A stretch of DNA of 29,432 nt from an uncultured Clostridia bacterium (GCA_945877525.1 CAMDVP010000008.1:1-29432), one strand, 5' to 3'; positions 1 through 8,858 are shown, counted from the stretch's first letter. Numbers and translations: made by a program. The notes: a model not told the origin generated them from the letters alone.

Positions 1-102
1 GTGTCGAGAGGGCCGAAGGCCCTTCGCGGGAGTCCAGAGGGCAGCGCCCTCTGGCGGGTTGTCAGGGCAGCGCCCTGACCGGGGTTCAGGGGAAGCGCCC
101 CT
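1..102 (-). repeat. GC-rich hairpin repeat array, copy 1 (downstream of lacZ)
   Basis: Tandem short inverted repeats, each a GC stem of 5-9 bp with a 3-5 nt loop: 9-23 (AGGGCC/GGCCCT), 34-54 (9-bp stem, AGC loop), 61-79 (8-bp stem, AGC loop) and 88-102 (5-bp stem). The array starts 15 bp past the lacZ stop and, read on the lacZ strand, matches the array after prfC at 5013-5129 module by module, with one extra hairpin (34-54). It is cut by the window edge: GTGTC at 1-5 is the start of a further hairpin present in full in copy 2. There is no T-tract, so it is not a classical terminator; an mRNA 3'-end stabiliser, attenuator or dispersed REP-like element are possible. Confidence 0.85.
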
Positions 103-117
103 TTGGCCGTGCCCTGT

Positions 118-3117
118 TTACAGTGCCCTCAGGCGGAATGTCAGGTGATAGGGCTTGTCAGAGGGGTAGGTGTACTGCGGGAGAACAGGCGCGCCCCAGC
201 TGTCATCGCCGCCTACGCCTTTGCGGAACAGCGCCACATCCAGCACTGTGCGGCAGGAGCCCTGCAGCTCCTCGGGGTGATATGCGGCCATCAGTTCCTC
301 GGGCAGGTAGGGCTGCACGCTGATCTCCAGCCCGTCGCCGGTGATTTCCACGCCGTGGCCCGCATCATCAGTCACCGTCATGCAGCGCACGCCCATGCGG
401 TTGCCGCTTTCCTGAGGCTTGGCGTAGTGCGTCCAGCCGTCCGCCACATCATAGTCATACCAGCCCAGCAATCCGCCCTGGCAGCGGTCGGCATAGCAGT
501 CGTCCGGGCCCATGCCGTAGTAGCGCACATGGCTCAGCCGGGGATCCAGCTGGAAGGACAGCCCCAGCGCGGGCAGGTCGGGCTGGCCGGCTACGCCGGG
601 CCAGTCCAGGGTGATCTCCAGCGTATCGGCATTGCACACCCGGTAGGTCACGGGAATGTCCAGCCCGGGCACCGTCGGCGGCTGGAAGTGATAGGTCACC
701 TTCAGGCCGCTTTCATCCGCCACGGGGGTTTCCCGCTCCTGCATGCTGTAACGGCTGACCGCGTGCCAGATGCCCTGGCGCACCGCGTCCTTATTGCCCC
801 GGTCATTGTCGGTACAGGCGCGGAACAGGGACAGCTGCGGCGCGCGCAGCAGGCATTCCCTGCCGGAGAGATCCTTGAAGGAAATCATGCCGCCGGTGGC
901 CTGATCCAGCAGAAGGGACAGCTTCTCTCCGTGAGCGCCGGTGTTGTTGTCGCCCAGGACAAAGCGGGGCAAGGGCGAAACAGGCAGCACTTCCGGGGCA
1001 GCCTCGCGCAGCACGGTCTGGCCGTGAGCGATGGCAAAGCCGTCGGGCAGCAGGGCGTCGCCATGGGTCAGCAGCTCACAGGTGGCAACCAGCAGCCCTT
1101 CGGCGGGAATTTCGCCATAGGGCAGGGCCACATGCAGGCTTTCTCCCGCGGGGATGGTTTCCAGGCGCAGCGCTCCCGCCCGCAGGGTCTTCATGCCGCA
1201 GGCGATGCGCCACTTCAGCGTATAGCCCGCAAGGGGCGCGAACAGGCGGCGGTTAAAGACCGTCACGCCGGTTTCATCCGGCACCAGGCGCACATCCTGG
1301 AAGCAGTAGCGCACCTCCTGCACCTTGGGGGTGAAGGTGCGGTCGCCCAGAATGATGCCGTTGGTATTGAAGTGCCAGTCGGTGGGCTTGTCGCCCCAGT
1401 CGCCGCCGTAGCTCAGGCGGGTGTGGCCGTTGGGCGCTACGGTGCGCAGGCCCTGATCCACATAGTCCCAGATGAACCCGCCCTGATACATGGGATACTT
1501 GTCCTCCAGCTCGGTATACAGGTGCATGCCGCCGCAGGAGTTGCCCATGGCATGGGTGTACTCGCAGTTGATAAAGGGCTTGTCGGGGTTGCTCTGCAGG
1601 TACTTTTCGATGCTGGCCACCTTTTCGTACATCCGGCTGTACACATCGGTGGTTCCGCTCCATTCGGGGGTGTGGCACACGCCTTCGTAGTGCACCAGGC
1701 GGCTTTTGTCGCGCTGGCGGAAGAACTGGCTCAGGTCGTACAGGTTCTGCCCGCCCCAGCTTTCGTTGCCGCAGCTCCACAACAGTACGCAGGGATGGTT
1801 CTTGTCCCGCTCCAGCATGGAGCGCCCGCGGTCAATGGTGGCCTCCCGCCATTCGGGGCGGCTGCCGGGCACATGCCAGTCGTGCATGGGGGCCCAGGAA
1901 CCGTGGCTTTCAATGTTGGTTTCGTCGATGACATACAGGCCGTAGCGGTCGCACAGGCGGTAGAACTCGCTGGTGTTGGGGTAGTGGCAGGTGCGCACGG
2001 CGTTGACGTTCATGCCCTTCATATCGCGGATGTCCCGCAGGAGGGTTTCGCCCGTCATCACGCGGCCCAGGTCGCAGTCGAACTCATGGCGGTTTACGCC
2101 GTGGAACACAATCCGCTTGCCGTTGAGGCACATGATGCGGTCGATCATCTCAAACTGGCGGAAGCCCACCTGGGTACGGCTGACCTCCACGGTCTGACCG
2201 GCTTCGTCAGTGAGGGTTACGGTGAGGGTGTACAGCGCGGGCTCCTCTGCCGACCACAGGCGCACGCCGGGAGCCTCGCAGCGGAAGGCAATCTGCGCCG
2301 CGGCAGGCTGCTTCTGCCGGAGAATTTCCGCGCCGGCGTCGTCCGTCAGCAGGATCTCCGCCTCACCCTGGGGCCGGTCGATGGACAGCTCCGCCTCCAG
2401 GAAGGCGCGGGTGTAGCCGTCCTCCAGAGGGGTGTGAACAAACAGATCGTTCAGGTGGATGGCGGGCTCGAAGGTCAGCGTCACGCTGCGGTGGATGCCG
2501 CTGAAGCGCCAGAAGTCCTGATCCTCCAGCCAGCTGCCGGTGCAGCGCTTGAACACCCGGGCCGCCAGGCGGTTCTCTCCGGCATGAAGGAAGGGGGTTA
2601 CGTCGAAGCGGTGGGGGGTGAAGCTGTCCTCGGCATAGCCCACGAAGCTGCCGTTCATGTATACGGCCACGGCGGCTTCCACCGCGCCGAAGGTCAGCAC
2701 CACCCGGCCGCAGGCAAGGTCTTCAGCGCTGACCTCAAAGGTGCGCACGGCGGTTACGGTGGGATTATAGGCGTCGGACACCTGTGGCTGCACCAGGGGC
2801 TCCAGGCCGTCCCAGGGGTACTGGGTATTCACATAGTGGGGGGGATCCCACTCCAGGTTTTGCAGCTGGAATTCTCCGGGCACGGTGATGGGGCGCAGCG
2901 TGCCGTCCAGGCTGTCGCCGGTCAGCAGCGCGTCGGGGGCGTCCTTGGGGCGCAGGGCGAAGTGGGCTTTCCACACGCCGTCCAGGCTCATCACCAGGGA
3001 GGAAGCCTCCGCGTCGGCCTCCTGCACGGAGCGGTAGATTGCATGGTCGGACACGGCGGGCAGGCGATTGACGGCAAAGACCGTCGGGTCGGATAACCAG
3101 TCGGTGATAAACGTCAT
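118..3117 (-). CDS. lacZ: Beta-galactosidase, glycoside hydrolase family 2 (LacZ type)
   Basis: Hydrolyses terminal beta-D-galactosides such as lactose. The 999-aa product has the length and domain order of long LacZ enzymes: N-terminal jelly-roll (about 45-215), Ig-like domain, TIM barrel (about 325-620), and C-terminal domains including the small-chain region. Catalytic motifs are intact: CGNES with acid/base Glu452 and NCEYTHAMGNS with nucleophile Glu519; HGVNRHEFD and GGFIWDYVDQ are also typical. No signal peptide is seen, so it is probably cytoplasmic. I start at the ATG at 3117, preceded by GAGAGGAG; an upstream in-frame ATG at 3156 would lie only a few bases after the predicted transcription start and lacks a ribosome binding site. 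It stands alone, without transporter or regulator next to it, and diverges from prfC. Confidence 0.95.
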   Translation of the reverse strand: MTFITDWLSDPTVFAVNRLPAVSDHAIYRSVQEADAEASSLVMSLDGVWKAHFALRPKDAPDALLTGDSLDGTLRPITVPGEFQLQNLEWDPPHYVNTQYPWDGLEPLVQPQVSDAYNPTVTAVRTFEVSAEDLACGRVVLTFGAVEAAVAVYMNGSFVGYAEDSFTPHRFDVTPFLHAGENRLAARVFKRCTGSWLEDQDFWRFSGIHRSVTLTFEPAIHLNDLFVHTPLEDGYTRAFLEAELSIDRPQGEAEILLTDDAGAEILRQKQPAAAQIAFRCEAPGVRLWSAEEPALYTLTVTLTDEAGQTVEVSRTQVGFRQFEMIDRIMCLNGKRIVFHGVNRHEFDCDLGRVMTGETLLRDIRDMKGMNVNAVRTCHYPNTSEFYRLCDRYGLYVIDETNIESHGSWAPMHDWHVPGSRPEWREATIDRGRSMLERDKNHPCVLLWSCGNESWGGQNLYDLSQFFRQRDKSRLVHYEGVCHTPEWSGTTDVYSRMYEKVASIEKYLQSNPDKPFINCEYTHAMGNSCGGMHLYTELEDKYPMYQGGFIWDYVDQGLRTVAPNGHTRLSYGGDWGDKPTDWHFNTNGIILGDRTFTPKVQEVRYCFQDVRLVPDETGVTVFNRRLFAPLAGYTLKWRIACGMKTLRAGALRLETIPAGESLHVALPYGEIPAEGLLVATCELLTHGDALLPDGFAIAHGQTVLREAAPEVLPVSPLPRFVLGDNNTGAHGEKLSLLLDQATGGMISFKDLSGRECLLRAPQLSLFRACTDNDRGNKDAVRQGIWHAVSRYSMQERETPVADESGLKVTYHFQPPTVPGLDIPVTYRVCNADTLEITLDWPGVAGQPDLPALGLSFQLDPRLSHVRYYGMGPDDCYADRCQGGLLGWYDYDVADGWTHYAKPQESGNRMGVRCMTVTDDAGHGVEITGDGLEISVQPYLPEELMAAYHPEELQGSCRTVLDVALFRKGVGGDDSWGAPVLPQYTYPSDKPYHLTFRLRAL

Positions 3118-3168
3118 GGAATGCGGCTCCTCTCTCAGCAGATTTTCTTCTGCCATGATGGTGCTTTC

Positions 3169-3197
3169 ATTATACGACGGGATGGAAGGGTTGTCCA
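3169..3197 (-). promoter_or_regulatory. SigmaA-type promoter for lacZ
   Basis: On the minus strand, -35 TGGACA (3192-3197), a 17-bp spacer and a perfect -10 TATAAT (3169-3174). The predicted start near 3162 leaves a leader of roughly 45 nt before the lacZ ATG. No catabolite-repression-like (cre) site was recognised. Confidence 0.8.
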
Positions 3198-3316
3198 GTA
3201 TGCAGCGGGGCGCGATTGTAAAATGCAGATGGGCTCGGAAAAGCACTGGCCTCAGCAGAAAATGAAGCAGGAGGCTGCCCGATGTCGGCTTTCTTTTCCA
3301 GCACGGCCCGGAAACC

Positions 3317-3346
3317 TTGACAAGCCATGGCTTTGCGATATAAAAT
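3317..3346 (+). promoter_or_regulatory. SigmaA-type promoter for prfC
   Basis: Perfect -35 TTGACA (3317-3322) followed by either TATAAA (3339-3344, 16-bp spacer) or TAAAAT (3341-3346, 18-bp spacer). It sits about 40 bp upstream of the prfC ATG and points away from the lacZ promoter, so the 266-bp intergenic region serves both genes. Confidence 0.75.
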
Positions 3347-3383
3347 AAGCAGTTGTCTGATGAAATTATGCAGGAGGGATCCC

Positions 3384-5003
3384 ATGCTGCCCACAACCGA
3401 TTCGCAGGCCTTCCGCGACCTGCTGCACCAGCAGGTGGAGAAGCGGCGAACCTTCGCCATCATCTCCCACCCCGACGCGGGCAAAACCACCCTCACCGAA
3501 AAGCTCCTGCTTTATGGCGGCGCCATTCGCTCCGCCGGAAGCGTCAAGGCTCGCAAGACCGACAAGCATGCCACCTCCGACTGGATGGACATCGAAAAGC
3601 AGCGCGGCATTTCCGTCACTTCCTCCGCCATGCAGTTCGAGTTTGACGGCTATCACATTAACATCCTGGACACTCCCGGTCACCAGGATTTCTCCGAGGA
3701 CACCTACCGCGTGCTGGTTGCCGCCGACGCGGCCGTGATGCTCATCGACGCGGCCAAGGGCGTGGAGGCCCAGACCATCAAGCTGTTTAAGGTTTGCCGC
3801 ATGCGCAACATCCCCATCTTCACCTTTGTGAACAAGATGGACCGCGCCGCCAAGGATCCCTTCGCCCTGATGGAAGAGCTGGAGCAGGTGCTGGGCATCC
3901 GCTCCTGCCCCATCAACTGGCCCATCGGCGTGGACGGCGACTTCCAGGGCGTGTATCACCGGGATACCAGGATGGTGGAGCTCTACACCGGCGGCGATCA
4001 CGGCAAAACCATGGTGGAAAAAACCGACCTGGCCATTGACGATCCCGCGCTGGAGAAGGTGCTGGAAAAGCACTACCGCGACCGGCTGCAGGAGGAAATC
4101 GAACTGCTGGACGAGGCGGGCGACGCCTTCGACCTGGAAAGCGTGCGCCGGGGCGAATTGACCCCCATGTTCTTCGGCTCGGCGGTGACGAACTTCGGCG
4201 TGGAGCCCTTCCTGGAGCGCTTCCTGCAATATACGCCCCCGCCCTTGCCCCGGCACTCCGACGCGGGGGAGATCGGCCCCGAGGAGCCCTACTTCTCCGG
4301 CTTTGTCTTCAAGATACAGGCCAACATGAACCCTGCCCACCGCGACCGCCTGGCCTTTATGCGGATTGTGTCCGGCGCCTTTGAAAAGGGCATGGAGGTC
4401 TGGCACTCCGGCACGGGCAAGCAGGTGGCCCTCAAGCAGCCCCAGCAGTTCATGGCCGACGAGCGCGAGGCCGTGGAGGAGGCCTGGGCAGGCGATATCA
4501 TCGGCCTGTTCGACCCCGGCATCTATCAGCTGGGCGACACCCTCTCCTCCGGCCCGAAGATACATTATGAGAACATCCCCGTGTTTGCACCTGAGTTCTT
4601 CAACCGCGTGCGGCCTGTGGACTCCATGAAGCGCAAGCAGTTCCAGAAGGGCATCAGCCAGCTGGCCGAGGAGGGCGCCATCCAGACCTTCCTGCGCACC
4701 GAAACCGGCCGGGAGGAATTCATGGTGGGCGTGGTCGGCGTTCTTCAGTTCGAGGTGCTGGAACACCGGCTGAAAACGGAGTATCAGGTGGATATTGTGA
4801 TGGAGGGCATGCCCTTCCGCCATGTCCGTTGGGTGGTCAAGACCCCTAAGCCCGTGGCCGACCTGAAGCTCACCTCCACCTCCGGCCGCGCCCAGGATAG
4901 CCGCGGCCGTGATGTGCTCCTCTTTGAAAACGAGTGGAGCATCCGCCTCGCCTGCGAAAACAACGAGGGCCTTGTGCTGGCCGAAACGGCCAACAGGCTG
5001 TAA
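3384..5003 (+). CDS. prfC: Peptide chain release factor 3 (RF3), translational GTPase
   Basis: RF3 is a ribosome-associated GTPase that recycles RF1/RF2 after termination. The 539-aa product has a full GTPase domain: G1 SHPDAGKT (28-35), switch region KARKTDKHATSDWMDIEKQR with G2 threonines after RGISVTSS, G3 DTPGH (96-100) and G4 NKMD (150-153), then beta-barrel and C-terminal domains with GVVGVLQFEVLEHRLKTEY, typical of RF3 rather than EF-G. Length fits the family (about 520-540 aa). The start is the ATG at 3384 behind AGGAGGG; an in-frame ATG at 3327 lies inside the promoter. It is monocistronic; a hairpin repeat array begins 10 bp after the stop. The N terminus has a short extension before the GTPase core. 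Confidence 0.96.
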   Translation: MLPTTDSQAFRDLLHQQVEKRRTFAIISHPDAGKTTLTEKLLLYGGAIRSAGSVKARKTDKHATSDWMDIEKQRGISVTSSAMQFEFDGYHINILDTPGHQDFSEDTYRVLVAADAAVMLIDAAKGVEAQTIKLFKVCRMRNIPIFTFVNKMDRAAKDPFALMEELEQVLGIRSCPINWPIGVDGDFQGVYHRDTRMVELYTGGDHGKTMVEKTDLAIDDPALEKVLEKHYRDRLQEEIELLDEAGDAFDLESVRRGELTPMFFGSAVTNFGVEPFLERFLQYTPPPLPRHSDAGEIGPEEPYFSGFVFKIQANMNPAHRDRLAFMRIVSGAFEKGMEVWHSGTGKQVALKQPQQFMADEREAVEEAWAGDIIGLFDPGIYQLGDTLSSGPKIHYENIPVFAPEFFNRVRPVDSMKRKQFQKGISQLAEEGAIQTFLRTETGREEFMVGVVGVLQFEVLEHRLKTEYQVDIVMEGMPFRHVRWVVKTPKPVADLKLTSTSGRAQDSRGRDVLLFENEWSIRLACENNEGLVLAETANRL

Positions 5004-5012
5004 CAGGAGGCG

Positions 5013-5129
5013 CCCAAGGGCGCTGCCCTTGGGGAACCCGCCAGGGGCTCTGCCCCTGGACCCCGGTCAGGGCTCTGCCCTGACAACCCGCGAAGGGCCT
5101 TCGGCCCTCTCGACACCCAAGCGGGTGTC
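5013..5129 (+). repeat. GC-rich hairpin repeat array, copy 2 (downstream of prfC)
   Basis: Five consecutive perfect or near-perfect hairpins: 5013-5033 (9-bp stem, loop GCT), 5041-5059 (8-bp stem, loop TCT), 5066-5084 (8-bp stem, loop TCT), 5094-5108 (6-bp stem, loop TTC) and 5112-5129 (7-bp stem GACACCC/GGGTGTC, loop AAGC). Linkers resemble AACCCG and ACCCCG. The array is the reverse complement, with variations, of the one at 1-102, so both follow their upstream gene in the same sense. The stems differ in sequence but keep complementarity, which suggests selection on structure. Confidence 0.85.
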
Positions 5130-5240
5130 TTGTAACGGGAAGGTTCTCTTGCGGGGGTCACGGCGCGCAACGGGCGCGCCGCGACGCGGGGCAGGCGGCT
5201 TTATTCGATTTGATCTCATGGCACTTTTCATAATAGGATG
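5130..5240. other. Non-coding stretch between prfC repeat array and clpX terminator
   Basis: No supported gene. It contains one further GC palindrome at 5162-5180 (GGCGCGC, 5-nt loop, GCGCGCC), which may continue the hairpin array. Nothing else recognisable was seen in the remainder. Confidence 0.5.
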
Positions 5241-5287
5241 CAATAAAAGAGAAGCCTGGGAGGCTTTCCTTCCTCCCAGGCTTCTCT
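5241..5287 (-). terminator. Intrinsic terminator of the clpX transcription unit
   Basis: A perfect 16-bp stem (5248-5263 with 5272-5287) and 8-nt loop begins 5 bp beyond the clpX stop; on the minus strand it is followed by TTTTATTG (5247-5241). The stem can also fold for prfC read-through from the plus strand, but without a matching T-tract on that side. Confidence 0.9.
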
Positions 5288-5292
5288 TGTGC

Positions 5293-6618
5293 TCAGGAAA
5301 CGCTGCTCTCCGCTTCCGGCAGCGGGGGCTGCTCAGGCGCTTCCTCGGCGCCTTTATCCTCCGCACGGCGGCGGGATTTGCGCTTGATGCCCTTCACCAG
5401 GCGGGGCTTTCCGCCGTTCACCGCATTTTCATCAATCACGCAGCCGGTCACCTCCGGCAGGCCGGGCAGCTCAAACATGGTGTCCAGCATCACGTTCTCA
5501 ATGATGGCGCGCAGTCCGCGGGCGCCGCAGCGGCGCTCAATGGCCTGATGGGCGATGGCCTTCACCGCCTCATCCTCAAAGGTCAGCTCAATGCCGTCCA
5601 GTTCCAGCAGCTTCTGATACTGCTTGCACAGGGCGTTCTTCGGCTCGGTGAGAATTTGCGTGAGCATATTCTCGTCCAGCTGATCCAGGGTAACCACGAT
5701 CGGCAGGCGGCCCACAAACTCAGGGATCAGGCCAAACTTGGTCAGATCCTCAGGGCGGATGTCCTTCAGCGCTTTGGACACGTCCGGATCGCGCTTGCTC
5801 TGCAGTTCCGCGCCAAAGCCCAGCAGCTTCTTGCCCACGCGGCTCTCGATAATGGGCACAATACCGTCGAACGCGCCGCCGCAGATGAACAGGATGTTGG
5901 TGGTATCAATCTGCATCATCTCCTGATGGGGATGCTTGCGGCCGCCCTGGGGCGGCACCGAAGCCACCGTACCCTCCAGAATCTTCAGCAGCGCCTGCTG
6001 CACGCCCTCGCCGCTCACATCGCGGGTAATGGACGGGTTCTCGCTCTTGCGGGCAATCTTGTCAATCTCGTCAATATAGATGATGCCCCGCTGGGCCAGC
6101 TCAATGTCATAGTCGGCAGCCTGGATCAGCCGCAGCAGAATATTTTCCACATCCTCGCCAACATAGCCCGCTTCCGTAAGGCTGGTAGCGTCGGCAATGG
6201 CAAAGGGCACGTTCAGGATACGGGCCAGCGTCTGCGCCAGAAAGGTTTTGCCGCAGCCGGTGGGGCCCACCATGAGGATGTTGGACTTCTGCAGCTCCAC
6301 ATCGTCCTTGGAAGGCTTCTGGCTGATGCGCTTGTAGTGGTTGTACACCGCCACACACAGTGCGCGCTTGGCCTGTTCCTGGCCGATGACGTACTGATCC
6401 AGCACCTCCTTCATTTCCACGGGGGTAGGCAGCTTCTGCTGGCCCGCATCGTCGTGGAGCATGGGCAGGTCATCGGAAATAATCTCCTGGCACAAAAGAA
6501 TGCACTCGTTGCAGATGAACACATTGGGACCGGCCACCAGCCGGCGCACCTTGTCCTGGGTTTTACCGCAGAAGCTGCAGCGGTGCAGCGCTCCCTGGGG
6601 AAACTCGTCTCTGGGCAT
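5293..6618 (-). CDS. clpX: ATP-dependent Clp protease ATP-binding subunit ClpX
   Basis: AAA+ unfoldase that recognises, unfolds and threads substrates into ClpP. The 441-aa product has the N-terminal zinc-binding domain (CSFC at 14-17, CNEC at 36-39), Walker A GPTGCGKT (118-125), Walker B GIIYIDEIDKIA, pore loop GGRKHPHQ and the sensor segment FGLIPEFVGRLP. The ClpP-contacting loop reads LGF in place of the canonical IGF (KKLLGFGAE). The C terminus carries a charged tail rich in Arg, Glu and Pro. The ATG at 6618 has GGAGGT upstream. It lies 57 bp after clpP and very likely shares the tig-clpP transcript, ending at the terminator immediately downstream. Confidence 0.97.
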   Translation of the reverse strand: MPRDEFPQGALHRCSFCGKTQDKVRRLVAGPNVFICNECILLCQEIISDDLPMLHDDAGQQKLPTPVEMKEVLDQYVIGQEQAKRALCVAVYNHYKRISQKPSKDDVELQKSNILMVGPTGCGKTFLAQTLARILNVPFAIADATSLTEAGYVGEDVENILLRLIQAADYDIELAQRGIIYIDEIDKIARKSENPSITRDVSGEGVQQALLKILEGTVASVPPQGGRKHPHQEMMQIDTTNILFICGGAFDGIVPIIESRVGKKLLGFGAELQSKRDPDVSKALKDIRPEDLTKFGLIPEFVGRLPIVVTLDQLDENMLTQILTEPKNALCKQYQKLLELDGIELTFEDEAVKAIAHQAIERRCGARGLRAIIENVMLDTMFELPGLPEVTGCVIDENAVNGGKPRLVKGIKRKSRRRAEDKGAEEAPEQPPLPEAESSVS

Positions 6619-6675
6619 ATTTACCTCCGGTGGGCCCGGCGCGGCCAGGCCCGGATGATTGAGGGCAGCTCCGGC

Positions 6676-7266
6676 TTACTTCTTGTCCCGGGGCTGATAA
6701 ATCTCGTCGATGATGTGATACTCAAGAGCCTCCTGGGCGTCCATGAAGTGGTCGCGCTCCACGTCGGCCTTCAGCTTCTCAATGGGTTGGCCGGTCATTT
6801 CGGCCATCATGCGGGTCATTTTCTCCTTGGTTTTCATCAGCCACTCAGCGCGGATGGCCACATCAGTCGCCTGGCCCTGGGCCCCGCCCAGGGGCTGGTG
6901 AATCATCACCTCGGCGTTGGGCAGTGCCAGGCGCTTGCCCTTCTCGCCCGCCATGAGCAGGAAGGCCGCCATGGAAGCCGCCATGCCTACGCATACCGTG
7001 CGAACCTGGGGCTTGATGTACTGCATGGTGTCGTAAATGGCCATGCCCGCGGTGATGGAACCGCCGGGGCTGTTGATGTACAGGCTGATGTCCGCGTCGG
7101 GATCCTCCATTTCCAGGAAGAGCAGCTGCGCCACCACCAGGTTGGCCATATTGTCCTCAATTTCGCCGGAGAGGAACACAATACGGTCCTTCAGCAGTCG
7201 GGAATAGATATCATAGGAGCGTTCGCCTCGATTGGTCTGCTCCACTACCATGGGTACAAGCGTCAT
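6676..7266 (-). CDS. clpP: ATP-dependent Clp protease proteolytic subunit ClpP
   Basis: Serine protease that forms the tetradecameric chamber working with ClpX. The 196-aa product is standard length, with a complete catalytic triad: Ser98 in GMAASMAAF, His123 in MIHQP and Asp172 in VERDHFM. The N terminus MTLVPMVVEQTNRGERSYDIYSRL is the usual propeptide/axial-loop segment. Start ATG 7266 follows AAGGAGG at good spacing; the alternative Met6 has none. It sits between tig (189 bp upstream) and clpX (57 bp downstream), a common bacterial arrangement that couples folding and degradation. No CtsR direct-repeat operator was found upstream. Confidence 0.97.
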   Translation of the reverse strand: MTLVPMVVEQTNRGERSYDIYSRLLKDRIVFLSGEIEDNMANLVVAQLLFLEMEDPDADISLYINSPGGSITAGMAIYDTMQYIKPQVRTVCVGMAASMAAFLLMAGEKGKRLALPNAEVMIHQPLGGAQGQATDVAIRAEWLMKTKEKMTRMMAEMTGQPIEKLKADVERDHFMDAQEALEYHIIDEIYQPRDKK

Positions 7267-7455
7267 GACCGTTTACCTCCTTGGAAGGGGTGCGGCGGCA
7301 TACCTGCTATGCAGACCGTCCCCTTATTCTATGCGCGAAAACGCGCGGCTATGCGTGATAGATGGAAGCGCGGGAGGCGGCTGTCACGGTCAAACCGCTT
7401 TGAGGCCACCTCTCGCGCTTGCTTGCCTGAATCCTGTTTGCCGGAATGCGCCTGA
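7267..7455 (-). other. tig-clpP intergenic region
   Basis: 189 bp without a gene. It contains a short palindrome at 7333-7346 (GCGCG, AAAA loop, CGCGC) and, on the minus strand directly after it, TAGAAT as a possible weak -10 without a convincing -35. It ends with the clpP ribosome binding site. A separate clpP promoter cannot be excluded. Confidence 0.35.
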
Positions 7456-8784
7456 TTATTCGGCGTCCTCCGTCTTTTCTTCCTCGGGCTTCTTTTCGGT
7501 CACCTTGGCGTCGGCCTTCATGAGGTCAACCACCTTCTGGATGGCGGCGGAGTCGCTCAGGTAAGCGCGCTGCTCGTCGGTCAGGTTCTTCTCGAAGGTC
7601 TCAACCTCCTGACCCATGCGCTTGGCCTGCTCCTCAATCTGCTTCTTCACTTCTTCCTCGGTGGGCTCGATACCCTCGGCCTTGCGGATGGCCTCCAGGG
7701 TCAGCTCGATGCGCACGCGCTTCTCAGCCTCGCCGTGGTAGGAATGCTCCAGCTGCTCCCGGGTCTGGCCGGTGTACTTGAGGAAGTCCTCCATGCGCAG
7801 ACCCTGATAGGCCATGCGCATTTCCATCTCGCGCATCATGTAATCCAGCTGCTCGTGGATCATGGCGTGGGGCACATCGATGGTGGCGTTATCGACGGCC
7901 TTCTCCACCAGGGCGTTTTCGATGGTGACCTCGTTGTTCTTCTCGGCGCGCTCGGTCAGTTCCTTCACGATGGAGTCCTTGTACTCCGCAAAGGTGTTGA
8001 AGTCGCTCACGTCGGCAGCGAAATCATCGTCCAGCTCGGGCAGCTCGGTGCGCTGAATGCTGTTGACCTTCACATGGAACACGGCAGCCTTGCCCGCCAG
8101 CTCCTCGGAGTGATACTGCTCGGGGAAGGTTACGTTCAGATCCTTCTCCTCGCCAATCTGCATACCCACCATCTGCTCCTCAAAGCCGGGAATGAACTGG
8201 TGAGAGCCGATCTTGAGGGTCTGGCCCTGGGCGGTGCCGCCGGCAAAGGCCACGCCGTCCACGCTGCCGGCATAGTCAAGGTTCACGGTATCGCCGTCCT
8301 CCACGGGACGATCCTCCACATCGATGGTGCGGGCGCCCTTCTGGCGGTCCTGCTCAATGCGGGCGTTCACATCGTCCTCGGACACGGTCTGCTTGGCAAC
8401 CTCGACCTCCAGGCCCTTGTACTGGCCCAGCTCCACGTCGGGGCGGACAAACACCTCGCAGGTAAACTTCAGGTCCTGGCCCGCGCCGATCTGATCCACG
8501 CTGGTCATTTCGGGGCGGTCGACGGGCTTCAGGTCGTTTTCCTTCACCGCAGCCTCGTAGGCGTCGGGGAAAAGCAACTCCATGGCGTCGTCGTAGAACA
8601 CGCCCTCGCCGTACATCCGCTCGATCAGGGCGCGGGGTGCCTTGCCCTTGCGGAAGCCGGGCACATTGATGCGGCTGCGGTTCTTCAGATAAGCCTTCTG
8701 CATGGCCTCGTCAAACTGCTCTGCGGGGATGACGAAGGACAGCTTGGCCTTGTTGCTGGAAATCTTCTCATAGGTATGGCTCAT
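7456..8784 (-). CDS. tig: Trigger factor, ribosome-associated chaperone and peptidyl-prolyl isomerase
   Basis: Binds the ribosomal exit tunnel and shields nascent chains. The 442-aa product has the N-terminal ribosome-binding domain with signature GFRKGKAP (43-50), an FKBP-type isomerase domain (about 150-240, DGDTVNLDYAGSVDG to the EEKDLNVTFPEQY segment) and the long alpha-helical C-terminal arms. The C terminus ends in an acidic Lys/Glu-rich tail. ATG 8784 is preceded by AGGAGGGA. It is the first gene of tig-clpP-clpX, transcribed from the promoter at 8859-8887. Confidence 0.97.
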   Translation of the reverse strand: MSHTYEKISSNKAKLSFVIPAEQFDEAMQKAYLKNRSRINVPGFRKGKAPRALIERMYGEGVFYDDAMELLFPDAYEAAVKENDLKPVDRPEMTSVDQIGAGQDLKFTCEVFVRPDVELGQYKGLEVEVAKQTVSEDDVNARIEQDRQKGARTIDVEDRPVEDGDTVNLDYAGSVDGVAFAGGTAQGQTLKIGSHQFIPGFEEQMVGMQIGEEKDLNVTFPEQYHSEELAGKAAVFHVKVNSIQRTELPELDDDFAADVSDFNTFAEYKDSIVKELTERAEKNNEVTIENALVEKAVDNATIDVPHAMIHEQLDYMMREMEMRMAYQGLRMEDFLKYTGQTREQLEHSYHGEAEKRVRIELTLEAIRKAEGIEPTEEEVKKQIEEQAKRMGQEVETFEKNLTDEQRAYLSDSAAIQKVVDLMKADAKVTEKKPEEEKTEDAE

Positions 8785-8858
8785 GTTGGATTGTTCCCTC
8801 CTGCGCGATCATGGGCGCAAAGCCCTGCCTGCGCCTTCCTTGCAAAGCGCATCGCCTT

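Noticed and set aside
103..3096. 997-aa open frame on the plus strand, antisense to lacZ
   Set aside because: Low-complexity His/Ala/Gly-rich translation typical of the antisense of GC-rich genes; no ribosome binding site or family similarity, and lacZ on the other strand is unmistakable.
3366..4823. 485-aa open frame antisense to prfC
   Set aside because: Composition of an antisense shadow; prfC motifs on the opposite strand are complete.
7376..7420. GGTCAAA near clpP as a CtsR operator
   Set aside because: CtsR needs two direct heptads; here the second element is an inverted TTTGA, not a direct repeat.
4909..7455. 848-aa open frame on the plus strand across the prfC end, repeat array, clpX and clpP
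   Set aside because: Shadow of clpX and clpP; it runs through the hairpin array and terminator and has no recognisable domain.
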